In this document: piece after piece, positions 1 through 13,300 of the stretch
Numbering within the stretch: the first letter of the stretch is position 1
How the letters are laid out: every line of letters starts with the position of its first letter
From: Chrysaora quinquecirrha
Lineage: Eukaryota; Cnidaria; Scyphozoa; Semaeostomeae; Pelagiidae
NCBI GenBank assembly: GCA_014526335.1
Contig: JACTAT010000052.1
Location: forward strand, 558,001 to 622,000
Reading direction: 5' to 3'
DNA length: 64,000 nt
Program-made: the position numbers and the translations under genes
Notes under the pieces: generated by a model
What the model was told of the DNA's origin: nothing
The model's input: only the letters and a program-made list of their open reading frames with translations
Databases searched by the model: none

Positions 1-469
1 TTTACATCTTTGTTTTCGCAGGGACGTAATGGGAATTTCCAGTAGACGAACAGATCCCAAAATTTTCGGTCTAAGGGGCGGAAAAGCTTTTATTCTTATC
101 AAGAACCCTAACCTAAAGAAAGTTATTTTGCATTCTTATTTAGTATAAAACCATGGTATAAATTGAAAAATAACTTAACTAAGTGTGATGAAAGACACTG
201 ATGAAAGATCAGAATAACCTCTATTATAACGTATAAATATAAATTACATAAAATAACAACAGTATCTTAAAAACTTGAATTAACAATTAAAACGTGAAAT
301 TTATGAACAGAATAATCTCAATAGTAAGACTCAGGTAGAATAAAATTGGTCCTCTTTGGTCCTACACGATTTTCTTGTAATATGAACCCTTACTAATTTA
401 TACCTTTTAAGAGCTATGTTTTCCATGGAAAGATTCAACTTTAATCAACACACTGGGTTCAGTGGGATT
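1..469. other. AT-rich sequence with no gene seen
   Basis: No open frame or recognisable repeat stands out. It lies downstream of the minus-strand TMEM143-like gene, so it probably holds that gene's 3' untranslated region and the following spacer. An AATAAA on the minus strand (474-469) overlaps the stop codon itself and is probably too close to be the poly(A) signal in use. Confidence 0.5.
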
Positions 470-3400
470 TTATTTCCAGTTTATTTCCATGACATTATTA
501 TTGTTGTTATCTTTATTGTCACTCATATCAGTTTCATCAGAATCAGTAGCTGGGATTAATTGCTCCAGATCAAACTCTTCATCTCTTTCCATTGCCAATG
601 GCAGAGGTGGAGCTGGAACGAGTTTTAATGCTTCATCAAGAGAAGGTACTTGGAGCATTTCTTTTCCATCTAGAACAAGAGTTAATCAAACAATCATTTG
701 GCATTATCACTTGATAACTTAAAACAATTGTAATTATCAAAGATTCCATCATCATCAATCATAACTCACGTCAATTCACTTATGGTTTATCATAATCATC
801 AATCAATCAAACATCATCATCAGCATCACCGTGCTGATCATTGTCAACACCATCATCATCACCATTATCCTCATCAATCAATCAATAATCATCTTCAGCA
901 CTATCATCATAATCATCAGCATTATCATCATTATCATTATCGTTATCAATCAATCAAACATCATCATCAGCATCATCATCATCAACAACATCACCAATCA
1001 ATCAATAATCATCACCAGCACTATTATCGTAATCACCAACCAATCGAGCAATCACTACTGGCCAATCAGCCAATCATAAACTTGTTAAATAACTGAATTC
1101 AAACTTAACTCAATTAAAACTTATGTTAATCAACCAATTAAATAATTAAACAATATTTGATATATAATAAAAATACAGCAAATCTTACTTTGAGTTTTTC
1201 TTTTTAACAATCCAAGTTCTTCTAACTGTTTCAGAGGTTCTTCTGTATCAAACTCAATGTCCAGTTTATATTTTGTTTGCATCCATGTTTCAATTGATCC
1301 TTTCAGCTCATCAGCAGTCATACCAGATACGGACTGCACCTCGGAAAGATCTTCAGCTAAGATGAAAAGCAAATTATAACAAGTAATAATTAATGCAATA
1401 AATAGAGTTTTGGAAAGAAAGGTTGGGAAAATGTGACCCAAATCTCTTATTGACGTTTCTCGTTAAGGATGTTCTTACGCAAGAAAGAAAAGCGTGAAAT
1501 TGAATTGTCGTGGCGGATAATGTCGCCTGACGAAAAGTAGACAGTTTGTTCTACTTTTCGCGGCTCTACATTTGTGGCCCTAGTGAAGACCCGTTTTTTA
1601 AGCCTGGTTTTCATCAGGTATGACTACCGCACCGTTTTTTAGACCTTCTCCCGATTTTTAAGAAACAGGTGGCGAATTATTCGCAGAACTAGCGAAAGCC
1701 GAATCCATTCCTTCTTTACCCATTCTGCGATCATGACTCAGCAGTCGTTCGACAGAGACCTACACGATTAAAGCGGTTGATGTTTCATCGAAAAGATTTC
1801 CGTTTGTATTTATGATCTCGCGACAACCGTGCGATTCTGGTGCGATTTGGTAAATTTCACGCAGAACGAAAATCTTGGAATGTTAACGCTTATCTGATCG
1901 AAGCCAGGCATAGGTGAAGAAGGGAGTCTAGTAGAAAACTAATTCTTTCTCTCTTTTTCCGCTGACTTGTAATTTCGATCATTCTTTTGATATTGTTTGA
2001 TTATTTCACTTACCATCAGTAACAAGTCTCTGGCTTGCTCGTAGGAACGAATAAGTTAAAAGTGCTGATTTAAACGTTTCATCTTGAGCTCGATCAACAA
2101 TAAGCGCAAGCAAGGCTCTGTTGTTTGCAACTGTTTTGAAATAAAGCAATTTCGATAGACTCATGAGATACAAATTCCGTTTGTTTTTGTATGCATTCCA
2201 CGCTCTCAGCGCAAGCAATCCAGTAGTCAATCCAGCAATATATGTCCACTGGATGTTATAATCAGCCAATTTTGATACAATTTTTATCAACCCCGTTGTT
2301 AACCCAATGAATACTGTAGTTGCTATAAAGCTTTTGTCAAATTTCGACATTCTGATCTTTCCTCTGGAAGGAGGTATTCTAGACTATTAGTTGGAATATC
2401 CTTGAACGATTTTAGCATCAGTTTATTCTGCTTCTTTGTACGCACTGCTAAAACGACTCGTTTGTACCTTGGGATTTTTCTCGGTGCCTTTTTCATCAGG
2501 ACCTTAGAATAATACAAGACTCTATCAGTGCCTGATGTAAATTCAACCGGAGCCATCTCCTCCCCAAGGACCCAGAAGCGGATAACATCATACTTCTTTG
2601 GGTCAACACTGACAAGGACACCTTCGAAAACTGGATGTTCTGTTAAGGCCGCTTCCACGTGTTCGGATGGTAGCTCGTAAAAATTGGCTTTTTCAAGCAG
2701 CTTTGAAAGTTTTTGAAGGAGCCAGAATTCATTGTCCAGTCTTTCATTCTTGCTTATATTACTTGCAACCATTGTTTCTTTGTCCGGATTCATTGGGTCG
2801 TACAATGCCTAAAAATAAAATTGTAATGGTATACCAATATTTTCAATGTTAGCATCCAAATCTTGCAACCAATGTTGCATCCCAAGTTGCAACCAATGTT
2901 GCATCCTAAGTTTTGACTAATGTTGCATCATAATGTTGCAACTGCTACATCAAGATGTTGCAATGTACGATGCATCAAAATGGTTGCAACTAATGATGCA
3001 TCAAAACGTTGCAACTTATGTTGCATCATAATGTTGCAACTACTGCATCAACATGTTAAAACTAATGATGCATCAAAATTTTGCAACTAATGATGCATCA
3101 AAACGTTGCAACTAATGTTGCATTAAAATGTTGCATCAAAATGCTGCAACGAATATTGCATCAATATGGTCAAAATATTGCTATAAAAGATGCATCAAAA
3201 TATTGCAACAAATATTGCATCCAAACTATCTGAACTTTGATATCCCCAAGTATTCCATGAAATCCTCTTGAGATTGCTGTGTCAATGCCAACAATCAAAT
3301 CTTGGAATTTAAGGTGGTCTGAAGAAGCATAAAGATTAGAATCTTCAAGAAGCTTTCTGCAGAGAGTTCTTCTAGTCATTGGTATAAATCTACGGCCAAG

Positions 3401-3547
3401 TGAGTGTGCTCCATTTTCTTCAGCAACTGATTTGTCGTTATCCAAAACAGCGCTCTGCAGGAACCTTAGATGGGCAAAACATTTCAGGAAGGGCTTTGGC
3501 CTAGCAGCAGCCGGTCCCAAACTAGCAATCCTTGGCATACAAAGCAT
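470..3547 (-). CDS. TMEM143: TMEM143-like mitochondrial membrane protein (DUF3754), four exons
   Basis: Minus-strand exons, in order: 3547-3236, 2808-2014, 1356-1189, 669-470. Intron phases join as 0, 1, 1. The N terminus is rich in Arg/Lys/Ala (MLCMPRIASLGPAAARPKPF), as expected of a mitochondrial targeting peptide, and is followed by RRFIPMTRRTL, typical of the family. Exon 2 carries the DUF3754 core (DRVLYYSKVL, FKDIPTNSLEYLLPE), then two hydrophobic segments (ATTVFIGLTTGLIKIV; TYIAGLTTGLLAL). The last exons end in a LPLDEAL-like stretch (QVPSLDEALKL). Human TMEM143 is a mitochondrial membrane protein of unclear function. ATG 3547 is chosen because no ATG precedes it in frame; a TTG lies 15 bases upstream. 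Within exon 2 the frame slips by one base near 2350 between LLPEERSE and MSKFDKSF; one extra A restores both frame and phase, so assembly error is likely. The donor of exon 1 (GTTCAG) is weak. Confidence 0.82.
745..1080. repeat. (ATC)n / CAATCAATCA low-complexity tract in TMEM143 intron
   Basis: Imperfect ATC/CAT triplets are interspersed with CAATCAATCAA blocks, giving a minisatellite of about 110-120 bp (similar text recurs near 800, 885, 950 and 1000). It lies in the last intron of the TMEM143-like gene. Its open frames (His-rich on the plus strand) are by-products of the triplet repeat. Confidence 0.85.
2860..3225. repeat. Tandem minisatellite, unit about 25 bp (GTTGCAAC/TGATGCATCA)
   Basis: Degenerate head-to-tail copies built on GTTGCAACTAATGATGCATC plus AAAAC/T. 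Each unit contains the short palindromes GTTGCAAC and TGATGCATCA. It fills nearly all of intron 1 of the TMEM143-like gene and ends within a few bases of exon 1, which may explain that exon's poor donor (GTTCAG). Confidence 0.88.
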
Positions 3548-4345
3548 TTTGAGCAGATTCAATTTATATTCATCATTCTACCAGGCTGTGTTTTGTTGTT
3601 GTATAGACAAATTTAAGTCGTAAATTGGTTTTTCTAGTTTCAACTTGAGAGTCGATATTGACAACCATTGCATCAGTGAGAGCAAGAAATACTTTATTTT
3701 GTTTGCATATTGAATTGGATTAAAGAATGAAATGAAAAGACCGCCAACATCAATTAGTACCCAGACTCCTTGATTAAAGAAGAAAATTATTACGCCTGAA
3801 TGACATTCGATGTTTGGTTTTCATGGACGCATGTCTTCTCATCTGTAACACTTATGATCGCCATCAAGTTTGCGACACTTTAATAAGCAGTTATCAGCGA
3901 TCAGTTTAAGCTTCACAGTTCATCAACCTCAGTGATCGATGTGGTGGAATGAAAATATGTTTAAACTTAAAGCGAAGTAAACACGACCGCCTTGCAGCCG
4001 AGACAGATTCTCCCTGCTGGACGACCTAGCCTATCTCCCAAAACGTATTCAAAGCTGATCTTGATGGCAAAGAGAAAGGATTGTATCTTGAAATCGTGAA
4101 TTTTTTTGTCAGCAGAAACGATTATCGTGGATCAGAATTCGTATTTTGTCAGGGATGAGCTGAACATTTCAAGAGGCCTTTCATTAGGCCAATTTCCTGC
4201 TCGATGACAACAGAATTCCTAGTGCTTATTAGATGAGGTGTCACATTGAATACTAGAGGGAACATCCAATATATTCGTGTTAGATTTGTTGCAGAAAACT
4301 TTCCCAGACCTGAATATAATCAATATTTAAAGCTTCTTTTGCAAG
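3548..4345. promoter_or_regulatory. Divergent intergenic region, probable bidirectional promoter
   Basis: About 0.8 kb separates the start codon of the minus-strand TMEM143-like gene from that of the plus-strand gene at 4346. The head-to-head arrangement implies that both 5' untranslated regions and both promoters lie here. I see no clear TATA box. No coding frame or repeat is evident. Confidence 0.5.
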
Positions 4346-7300
4346 ATGTCTGATAAAAAGAGCGTTAATGTAGCCTTGGAGAGGTATTTTGCTACTTTAA
4401 CTTCGCAAATTTCTGCTGGAGATCAATTAAAAAACGCTGTTAATGACTTGCTTGCCAAGAAAGAGAATCCAGAATTTCAAAAGACAGGAAATGCAAATAA
4501 GATTGATGAGTGGGATGTGCTAGATCAGAGCTACATTAGCATAAAGTTGCAAAATGCTTTTTCTGAAATTGAAAATCGAGCTGTGGTTTTGAAAGGCAAT
4601 GTGACAAAACTGCGTAAAAATGAAAGAGATGTTTCTTGGTTTGAGACCTCACCAGAAGAGGTAAATATAATTGGCAATGCAGGCTTTTTTATAAGAAACC
4701 TTGGGCTTCAGTACTAGAAGGTTTCTTACAAATTGGTTTCTTATAAAAAAGCAGTCATCTTTATATTTTGGTTGGAAGTTTCCAGTTCTCAAAATATTGT
4801 ACATGTAGAACACACCTTGTTTTTAGTGCTTTGTACTTTTCAGTCAAAATATTTGACTGGGCCAAATAAAAGAGGACTCAAGATCAATAGAATTGCTGTT
4901 TTTCCTTTGTCAATATAACAGCAATACAATGCTTTCCAGGACAAAATGGGTCCTTGTTAAGCATATGAAAGGCTCTTTAAAAAAACACCACAAGTTTTAT
5001 TTAGACTCCTGTATGCTGTCTGTTTTTTACATTGATTTTATTAATAGGCACCATTCAGTGGTTCTTTTTGAACTCAAGCAAAAAAACTATTGATAAAAAC
5101 TAAGAAGAAAGCAAGGTGTTTATTCAGTTCACTCCACAAAAGCTTGACCTCCATGAGAACTTAAGATTCCTTGTAATTTGCAAGGATTATTGATGAAACA
5201 CAGGCTTTCTTGTAAAATTAAACTAGTAGTGTTGAAACATATGCAAAGGCTTTGGGTCTCTAGGACACTTGTCAGACCACACCTTCAAATCCTTTACAAA
5301 CAGCCCCTAATGTTTGAAGTACAGATTATTGCACTTTGAATAAGGTGAAGGTGAAAGTGAAATGGTGTTTTAGTGCCAGTTTCTAGGATCTCACTAGTAT
5401 GTTAACTAATTGAGACCTCGACCCTGGCTTTGAAGCTACTGTGGCTGGGCTCAAACCCTGATCACCCTTAGCTCCTGACACTACAGGTCAGCTGGATTAC
5501 AACACAACTCCACAGCACCTCCATAAGGTATAATGAGGGCCAAGAAGAGGATGCTAGGGGCTTACAAACCCAAGGGTTGCAGTTGCAGATGCAAGGTGCT
5601 AAGACATGGTAAATCAGCTTTCTAAGGCTTGTTCCTCAAAAGCTTGTGGTAAGTTCAGCTCTGGAATAGTTGCCAAAGAATTCCTATCAATTCCATGCCC
5701 TAAAACCCCACTATAAACCTCTATTTCTGTCTGACCAGGGGCCCATAATTTCTCTTCATATTCCTTGATAGCGTAGCAGTCATACAATGTATTTTGCTTT
5801 GTTTTCTGTCTTCCTAGGCAGTAAAGGTACCAAAAAACTTAATGTTTACTTTTCAAGCAGTACTGTATCTTCTCAAACTTAAGCACAGTGCTGTGCGCAG
5901 TACTGTGCCAACCGCCTCCGCATTTAAGACCTCAATGTAATCAGGTGACTGTTTTCGCTAAACCCCTTAACCTTTTTTCTTTTCAGATTTAACCTCGAAA
6001 GTTTAATCTGATTTTTTCATCTTGTTTTGAAAGTTTAAGTCTGGATAGCTTGGTCATGCAACGACTATCTCACATAGAGAACCGCTAATTTATTTAAGGA
6101 TTTGGTCTGGTCAATTCCATAACTTTTGTTTTCGCATGTTACCACTTCCCACGCTTTAAGTTTCACCAAAAAATCGAAAACAAGTTGAAGTTGCAGTTGT
6201 AGACCGCTGACCATGGTAATCGCCTTTTACGAATTGTTTAGCTGGAAGGGACTTTTCTGCCAAATGTTTTCGTCTACAAATGTTTGTTTTTTGTCTGAAA
6301 ACTCCTGTTTGAAGCCGCCTGTTAAAAACAATAAAGCCAAGAGACCGTTTTGAAGCCATTTTAGAAACAATTAGACCATTGAAATCGAGGAAAGACAGGC
6401 TCAAATCTGCTCTTATCTAAATTTTTCAAGTTGTTTGTTTCTCTCACGTCGACTTTGCCATTTGAGGCTTGACTTAGACAAGTGTGTGATGAGGTCATTG
6501 AGTCGTGTATTTATAGAAAGTATAAAACTTTCATATTCCTCTCGTCTTCATTGGCGTTCGTTGATGTGCTCTGCAAACTGGGGTGTTGTCGAAAATTATT
6601 TCCTTAACTCTTAAAGTATTTTGATTTCCGATCAAATCACCTTATCCTCCATTGATATAACACAAATTCTCTCAAAATGACGTCATTTCGCTGCTTGATT
6701 GCGTCATTGATTAACATGCAGCTAAATAACTGATAATCAAAAACCCTCTGCTGGTTGTTTTTATCAGCGTTTGAGGTTTCTAAAAAGTCATTCATCTCTT
6801 AGTTAACTTCGCAAGCCTTAATCAGCTTTGAACTAGGAGCCATTATAATGCTCAGTTAGAATATTTAAAAGGTAAATGAATCGCGAACTGAGATATCGAA
6901 CCCCAAACTGGGAATCATAGTAAACAGCTTTGTTTGTTTAATATTCACTCAGGTTTTAAAGCCACAACAATGTACTGCAACAGCTGTGTGTTCTTATAGC
7001 GATTTTCTTGTCGGAAATTGCAAATCATTCGATAGATACCGATAATAACGTGAAATGCAAAAGTTCGACCAATTTTTGTACTTTCATCATCTGTTCGTAT
7101 ATTCATCGTGGTTTCGATAATCTTTCTTTCCATATGTCCTTATGGTTTCCTCTGGAGTTTCCTTCTAGATCACGTTATTTTCCTTTGCACAAAAATAGAT
7201 TTTTACTTATCGGGTTCCACCTGTTATTTCGGAGTCCAATTCACACGAATCCACCTTCCTTCCGTTCGATTTCATTCCTTTCATTGTGATGAGATGCTTC

Positions 7301-10300
7301 TAGCCTCCTCCCAGTTGTCCTAAATTTAAAAAATTTAAACCATAAAGCTGTCTTGCATTTCTTCAACTATGATGTCTTCCACTGTTAAGTATGGTTCCCT
7401 TGAAGCTGCAACCGCCCTTATTTCCGGGTGCAGTGCCACGCTCTGCAGGCTTTAAGTTATTGTTGTTGTAAAAAGGCAGCTCTTGGACTCACAAATTAGC
7501 CCCACAAAATCGCTCTACGTCGTTGTTGTTGTTTTTACAATCGCTCAGTGTTGAATGACAAATAAGAAGTAGGGGAGCGTGAATTAGAGAGTCGTGTAGT
7601 GAGTCTAGGCAGCTCTGTTGTAGCGAACGCCGTTGTTGTTGTTGTTGGCGGTCTAGATTGAACGGTCTGCTAACTGACACTCTTGTAATAAGTCTGGATG
7701 ATTGACTTATTGTTTTCTAGGTTCTGACGCTGGTTTTGTCGCTAATTAAAGAACTTCACCAGTACCATAAAGCAGTTGCAGATTGCCTCGCGCCTCTGGT
7801 TGAGTATGCTGTTTACAGACAACGCTATCCTACCAAGTACGAAATGAAAGAATGCTCAAGTGTTCCTGTTACCTGGAAGGCTGTTAACGAGGTTAGTAGA
7901 GTACAAAGCCCTTCTCCATTGTTTGTCAAACATTTAAATTTGCTTATCACGCAATGTAAGAACGTTTGACCACGTCACAAAATATCGCTTGACAAGTAAA
8001 GATAGTTAAAATGTGGTGCGCATGATAGCTTCGAAATATTTTCGAAGCATTTTTCGCTAGATGCAAGCAAAAAATCTTAGGCCCTGAGCAAACGATCAAA
8101 GTGTTTGTCAAACACTTCAAACATTTCGAAACACTTTCGAAACATTTTCGAAGCATTTTTCGCTTGATCCAAGCGAAAAGTCTTAGTTCCTTGCCACATG
8201 ATCAAACAGTGTTTGTTAAACACTTGAAATTTGCTTGTCAAGCAAAATGTTTTACCGTTTGTCCACGTCGCAAAACAATGCTCGTCAAACATTTTTGCTA
8301 GAATCATTGAACTATGTTAGAATTATGGTGCAGTGCATTCTGTTTCAAGCAAAGTTTTCCTACGTGGTCAAACGCTCAAACGTTGCTTGATAAGCATATT
8401 TCTAATGTTTAATAAGCAGTGTTTGATTGTTTGGCTAGAGCCTTACAGAATCACTCCTTTGGGACCAAAAGGTTGAACATTTTGCTTTACAGACGATGTT
8501 ATTGAGGAACAATGTTTGATCGTTTGGTCAGGGCCTAAGTAACGATAACCATTTTACTACCTCAACCGACAAGACTTGTAATTCTTCTTAAACTTTAAAA
8601 TTTGCCTCTTAAAGTGCTAGATACTGATGAAGTTTTATAAAATATCAACATAATTTTCTTTTTCTTAAGGTAAATCGCTCCCTGAGATACGGTTATGGCC
8701 TAAGCAAAGAAGAACTGGCATCAATTTTGGCTTGGAAGCATGGCGAGGATCTATCAGAAAGTTCAAGAAAAACTCTTAATCAGAAAGTTGATAACCTGAT
8801 TCAGGTAGGAAAATTTTGAAACCAAAATGACGCCTTAAGCGTCTCTAAAATCTGATTTGAGAGCGCCAAATTTTCCCGTGAGGATTCTTTCTATAGTAAC
8901 ATAAGGCCTTGGCCAAACATTCAAACATTGTTTGTCAAACATTTGAAATTAACTTGTCTAACAATATGATAACCGTTTGACCACGTTACAAACAATGTAC
9001 ATCAAACAATTTTTACTTGTGTCGTCAAAAAATCTTTTTGCACTTCTCAAAAGCAATTCGCAACCAATTCTTCTTTTGCGTGCCAAGCATTGTTTTGTTA
9101 CGTTGCCAAACGTTCAAACATTGTTTGATAAGAAAATACCAATTGTTTGACAAACAATGTTTGATCGTTTGGCCAGGGCCTAAAATGATCTCTATTTGCC
9201 GATTACCAGAAAGGAAGTGCTGTGAAGACCTCACTGTTTATTGTCATTGAATGTTTTTAAGTGATTTTTATATCCACCCAGCATTTTGGTAGGCATATTT
9301 CGATTTGTTTGAGTTTTTCTGTCTGGAGAATATTTTCTGGTTATTTTCTAACGTTTCAGTCTGGTTTTAAAGAGTGTCAAACGAAAAAGCCTTCAGTCAA
9401 TATTCAAGTAATATTTCCTTTCTGGTTTTAAATTACAATGGGATTTTCTGTCTTTTTTGCTGGATAACCATGAGTTTTTCCACTTTTAGACTTACAAAGA
9501 AAGGCTTGGCAATCTCGATACATGCGAAGTCGATGTCCCAATCGCATTTCAACTTTATCCTCTGGTATTACAAGACGTTCTGAAAGTAAGCTAAACTTAT
9601 TAGAAATGCTAGTTTTTGTTGTTGTGGAGTTATTGAAGCTGGTTACGTCTGTTCGTCGAACAGTCAGAAGTAGAACATGCCCAACTTTCTGGAACAGTGT
9701 GTTAGCTAGTTGCCAGAGCACTTTTGTCGACATGTCAGTTGCGATAGTTCCAAAGAATCGCCGATTAGCAGTCGGCAACTAGTTCTGACTGTGCGCAATG
9801 TCGACATAAACCTGCCTTTAAATATGGTCTTGTTAATTTTTATGTTTTTAACTCATGTTATTGACCTGCTTTCACATTTAGGACTGTTGCAGTCCTGTTG
9901 AGAGTATAGCTGCAGTTGGCCAAACGGTTCCTGACAAAAAAGAAGATCTCGACACCCTGATTCTCAGAGAAATACCCAGAATTCAGTTGAAAATTGGTGA
10001 TGCTGTACATGAAGTTGCTAGCCCTGGAAAAGCCTTTGAGAACACCAAACAAAAATGGTACGAAAATCTCGATTGACCTTTTTAGACCAGCGATTTGTCT
10101 TTGGACATTTTCTTTAATAGTGGTTGATTCAGCAATTTATATATGACAGATTCTGTCCTTGATAATGATAAGTTGAATTCGCTAATTTTCCTATTTGGCA
10201 GTACACCTCTTTTTAATAAGCAACTGCTCAAAATGCATTTAAGGCTCGACTGACCTATACATTAAGCAACTTGAGGGATCGATTGAATTACAGCTTAAGA

Positions 10301-13300
10301 AGTCAATCAACCTAGCTACAGCATTCATGTCAAAATATACATGTTGATGTGATCGTTTTCAGTTGCGCGCGACAAAATTTGTAGCAAGAGACACGCAAAT
10401 GTTTGTGGAAGACAACAAAAACATTTCTTGTCTCCGCGACATGCAAATGACATGTTGCTCGCTTGTCACTCGCATGTTTAGCCACCCTGGGAGATAGGCT
10501 GAATACAGTGTCGCACGCGACAAGTCTCCTAGTATAGCCATAGCTTTATAATCGACCTGCTTTCCCTTTTAGGACTGTTGCAGTCCTGTTGAGAGTATAG
10601 CTGCAGTTGGGCAAACGGTTCCTGACAAAAAAGAAGATCTCGACACCCTGATTCTCAGAGAAATACCCAGAATTCAGTTGAAAATTGGTGATGCTCTACA
10701 CGAAGTTGCTAGCCCTGGAAAGGCCTTTGAGAATACCAAACAAAAAATGGTAAGAAAAAGCTCGATTGATTTGCTTGAGAGTATTTTACATCTGTGATTA
10801 TGTTTTCATTTTTTCATAAAATGGTTAATAAGTGACACGTTTTATTGATTCGCAATTGGGAGAAACAGCAGACTTGCATTTCGGACATACAAGCCGTACC
10901 TCGCAAGCTGATTGCGCTTAAAACACAATGCAAATTCGGCTTCACTTTCTGATTGGTGGATTTCCATCCGCATCTAGGTATAAATTTCGCATTAATGAAT
11001 TGTTTTGGTCTGTTTCTAGCGTTTATATTCTTAGAAATATAAGACGAAAAAGGCTTTAAATATGTCCAAAAATGTTTCTGCTGTTTCTTGCAGTTTTAAT
11101 ATGATCCGCTAAAATTGTTTGATTGCTAGAAGAGCAGTGAGTATTGTTAATTATTTCAAGTTCACTTGTGATTTGACTTTAAATAACTGGAATTGTGTCT
11201 TTTCGTAGCATGCTGTGCGTCATTTAGTTTCGAAGGCGTTTAAATCTCAAAAAGTTCAAGTCAACAAGGAACAGCTGGATCTGTTCTCATTGAAAGTTCT
11301 GGCAACTGCTTGCATCTCTGTTGCTAATGCATCTTCAAGAACTGCAGTTTTGATGGCATTTGGAAAAGCTAATTTGGTTTGTTGAAGCTTATATTTCTAC
11401 AATAGATATTACTTTGACATCATTAATTTGTCCTCCTTAGTCCCTTACTCTTAGGTGCCTAATTTCTTGGGGGTTTGGAATATAGAGGGTTGGAATAGGC
11501 AGGGGGTTGGAACAGTATTCTTGGTCTAATTTGAGGGGGGTGAAAATAAAGGGGATGCCAGAATTCGTTTGACAAACTTTGTCAGGAAATTGCTGAAACA
11601 CAGTGCAAACAGGCCCTATAGTTCTTGCAAACTTAGGCAATCCAGAATTCTATAGTTGTAGCAAACAAGAGTGTATTACAGAAATTTTATACCAAGGAAT
11701 GCACAGCAAAATAGGCAAAAGAACATCCACACCAATATGGATGCAAATCTTATTAACCGGACTATTTGGAAATTTTTCAAATAATTAGTTAGCGGGAGGG
11801 ACGGTAATTAGGCACTTAAGAGTACATAACAGTAATGATTACATAAAGTGGCGGACTCCAACCCTAATTCTTACATTCCTCCGAACTTCAGTTGCATGTT
11901 TTTTGCTAGCTATATTACTCAAGGCAGGTATCGAAAAATGTATGTACGCTGGACTGTATTAAACCTGGTCAAACGATCAAATATTGTTTGTCAAAAACTA
12001 GAAATCTCTTGTCAAGCAAAACGTTTTACTGTCAAGCCACGTCGCAAACATTGCTTGCCAAATAAAAAAATGTTTTTGAACTTCTTCAAATCTTGCTCAT
12101 CAACTTCTGCTTCTCAAGTAATGTTTTGTGACGTGGCCAAACGTTCTAACATTGCTTGAAAAGCAAATTTCAAATGTTTGGTGAGCAGTTTTTTTGAAAG
12201 GCTTAATTTAAGCGTCTTCTGTGTAAACGTAATGTAAAGAAGTATCTTTCCTTTTTCTTAATGCCTCTTCTGTCTGTATTTCAGATTCAAGTAAGGCCAT
12301 TTTCCTCAAAATCAGATGACCAGCCTGCGCAAATATCTTTGGACAGCGGTAGCATCTTCATAGAAGTTCCTTCGCAATGTTTCAACCTCGTCCCCAGGGT
12401 GAATAGGTCCTCTACGTGAAACTCCGCTGCCCATATTCGACCCTAGTACCGGCCTTGTCTATTCGCAATTTGATTGGCTGTTCAAACAATAGAAATTTTA
12501 AGTGACGTCACAGTTTTTCAAAATTTCACACCAAAATAGGCCGAAAACTATGTGAAAACATGTGAAAAAAACCAAAAATGATGCTACATGAGATATTGTA
12601 TCTTGCCTGACAGTTATCAATGAAATTCTTTGCATTTCCTTTCTAAGAAGATCTGCTTTCGGAATCTACATCTTGTTTTTATGCCTAGGCCAAAATTGCC
12701 AGTATTTTAGCAGATTTTGTGGCCGGTACCAGGGCCAAAATCGATTTGACGGTTGAGATTCGAGGAAATTCGATTTGGGGCCTGGGGACGAGGTTGATTG
12801 AGTCCTATTCACCCTGGGACCGAGGCTGACTTTAATGGTATTCATACAAGAGTAAAGTGACACCCTCTGTTCTAATTTCTAGGTCTTTGGTTGAAGATAG
12901 TGATCTCCTCAGTTCCTTATCACGTGATCTGAATGCGACTTTGCCAGTTGCGACTGTGGACACACTATATCGAGGCTCGTTCGATGTGAATGCTGAACTC
13001 GAAAAGAGGTTTGGCTCAACTTCACTATTTAGCTCTTAGTAGCTGGTAAAATAGTAGACTTATTACCTAAGTCGTAGCTATCGCTGTCGAGTTCAACTGC
13101 TTGACGCTCTAGATACAGTTTGAGTTCAGTTTGGGCGATCTCAACTTGATGCTAGTCTCGGTTTCATGAACGAAAGCTAGGGCTCAGGTAATACGTCTAC
13201 TAGAATAGCAGAATTCGTAGCTTTTAGTTACACTTATTACCTTCATCCCATTCTTTCGGAAACAGCTTCTAACAACAACAACAACAACAACAACATACAG

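Noticed and set aside
782..1096. His-rich reading frame of about 104 codons
   Set aside because: It is a translation of an imperfect ATC/CAT repeat inside an intron of the TMEM143-like gene.
6156..6404. 82-codon minus-strand frame with Lys/Arg-rich composition
   Set aside because: No domain, no upstream exon logic, and it lies in an intron of the large plus-strand gene.
8077..9250. Frames on both strands with repeated KHFK / FDKHCLIVWP-type peptides
   Set aside because: They are translations of family A palindromic elements; the same peptides recur at every copy of the repeat.
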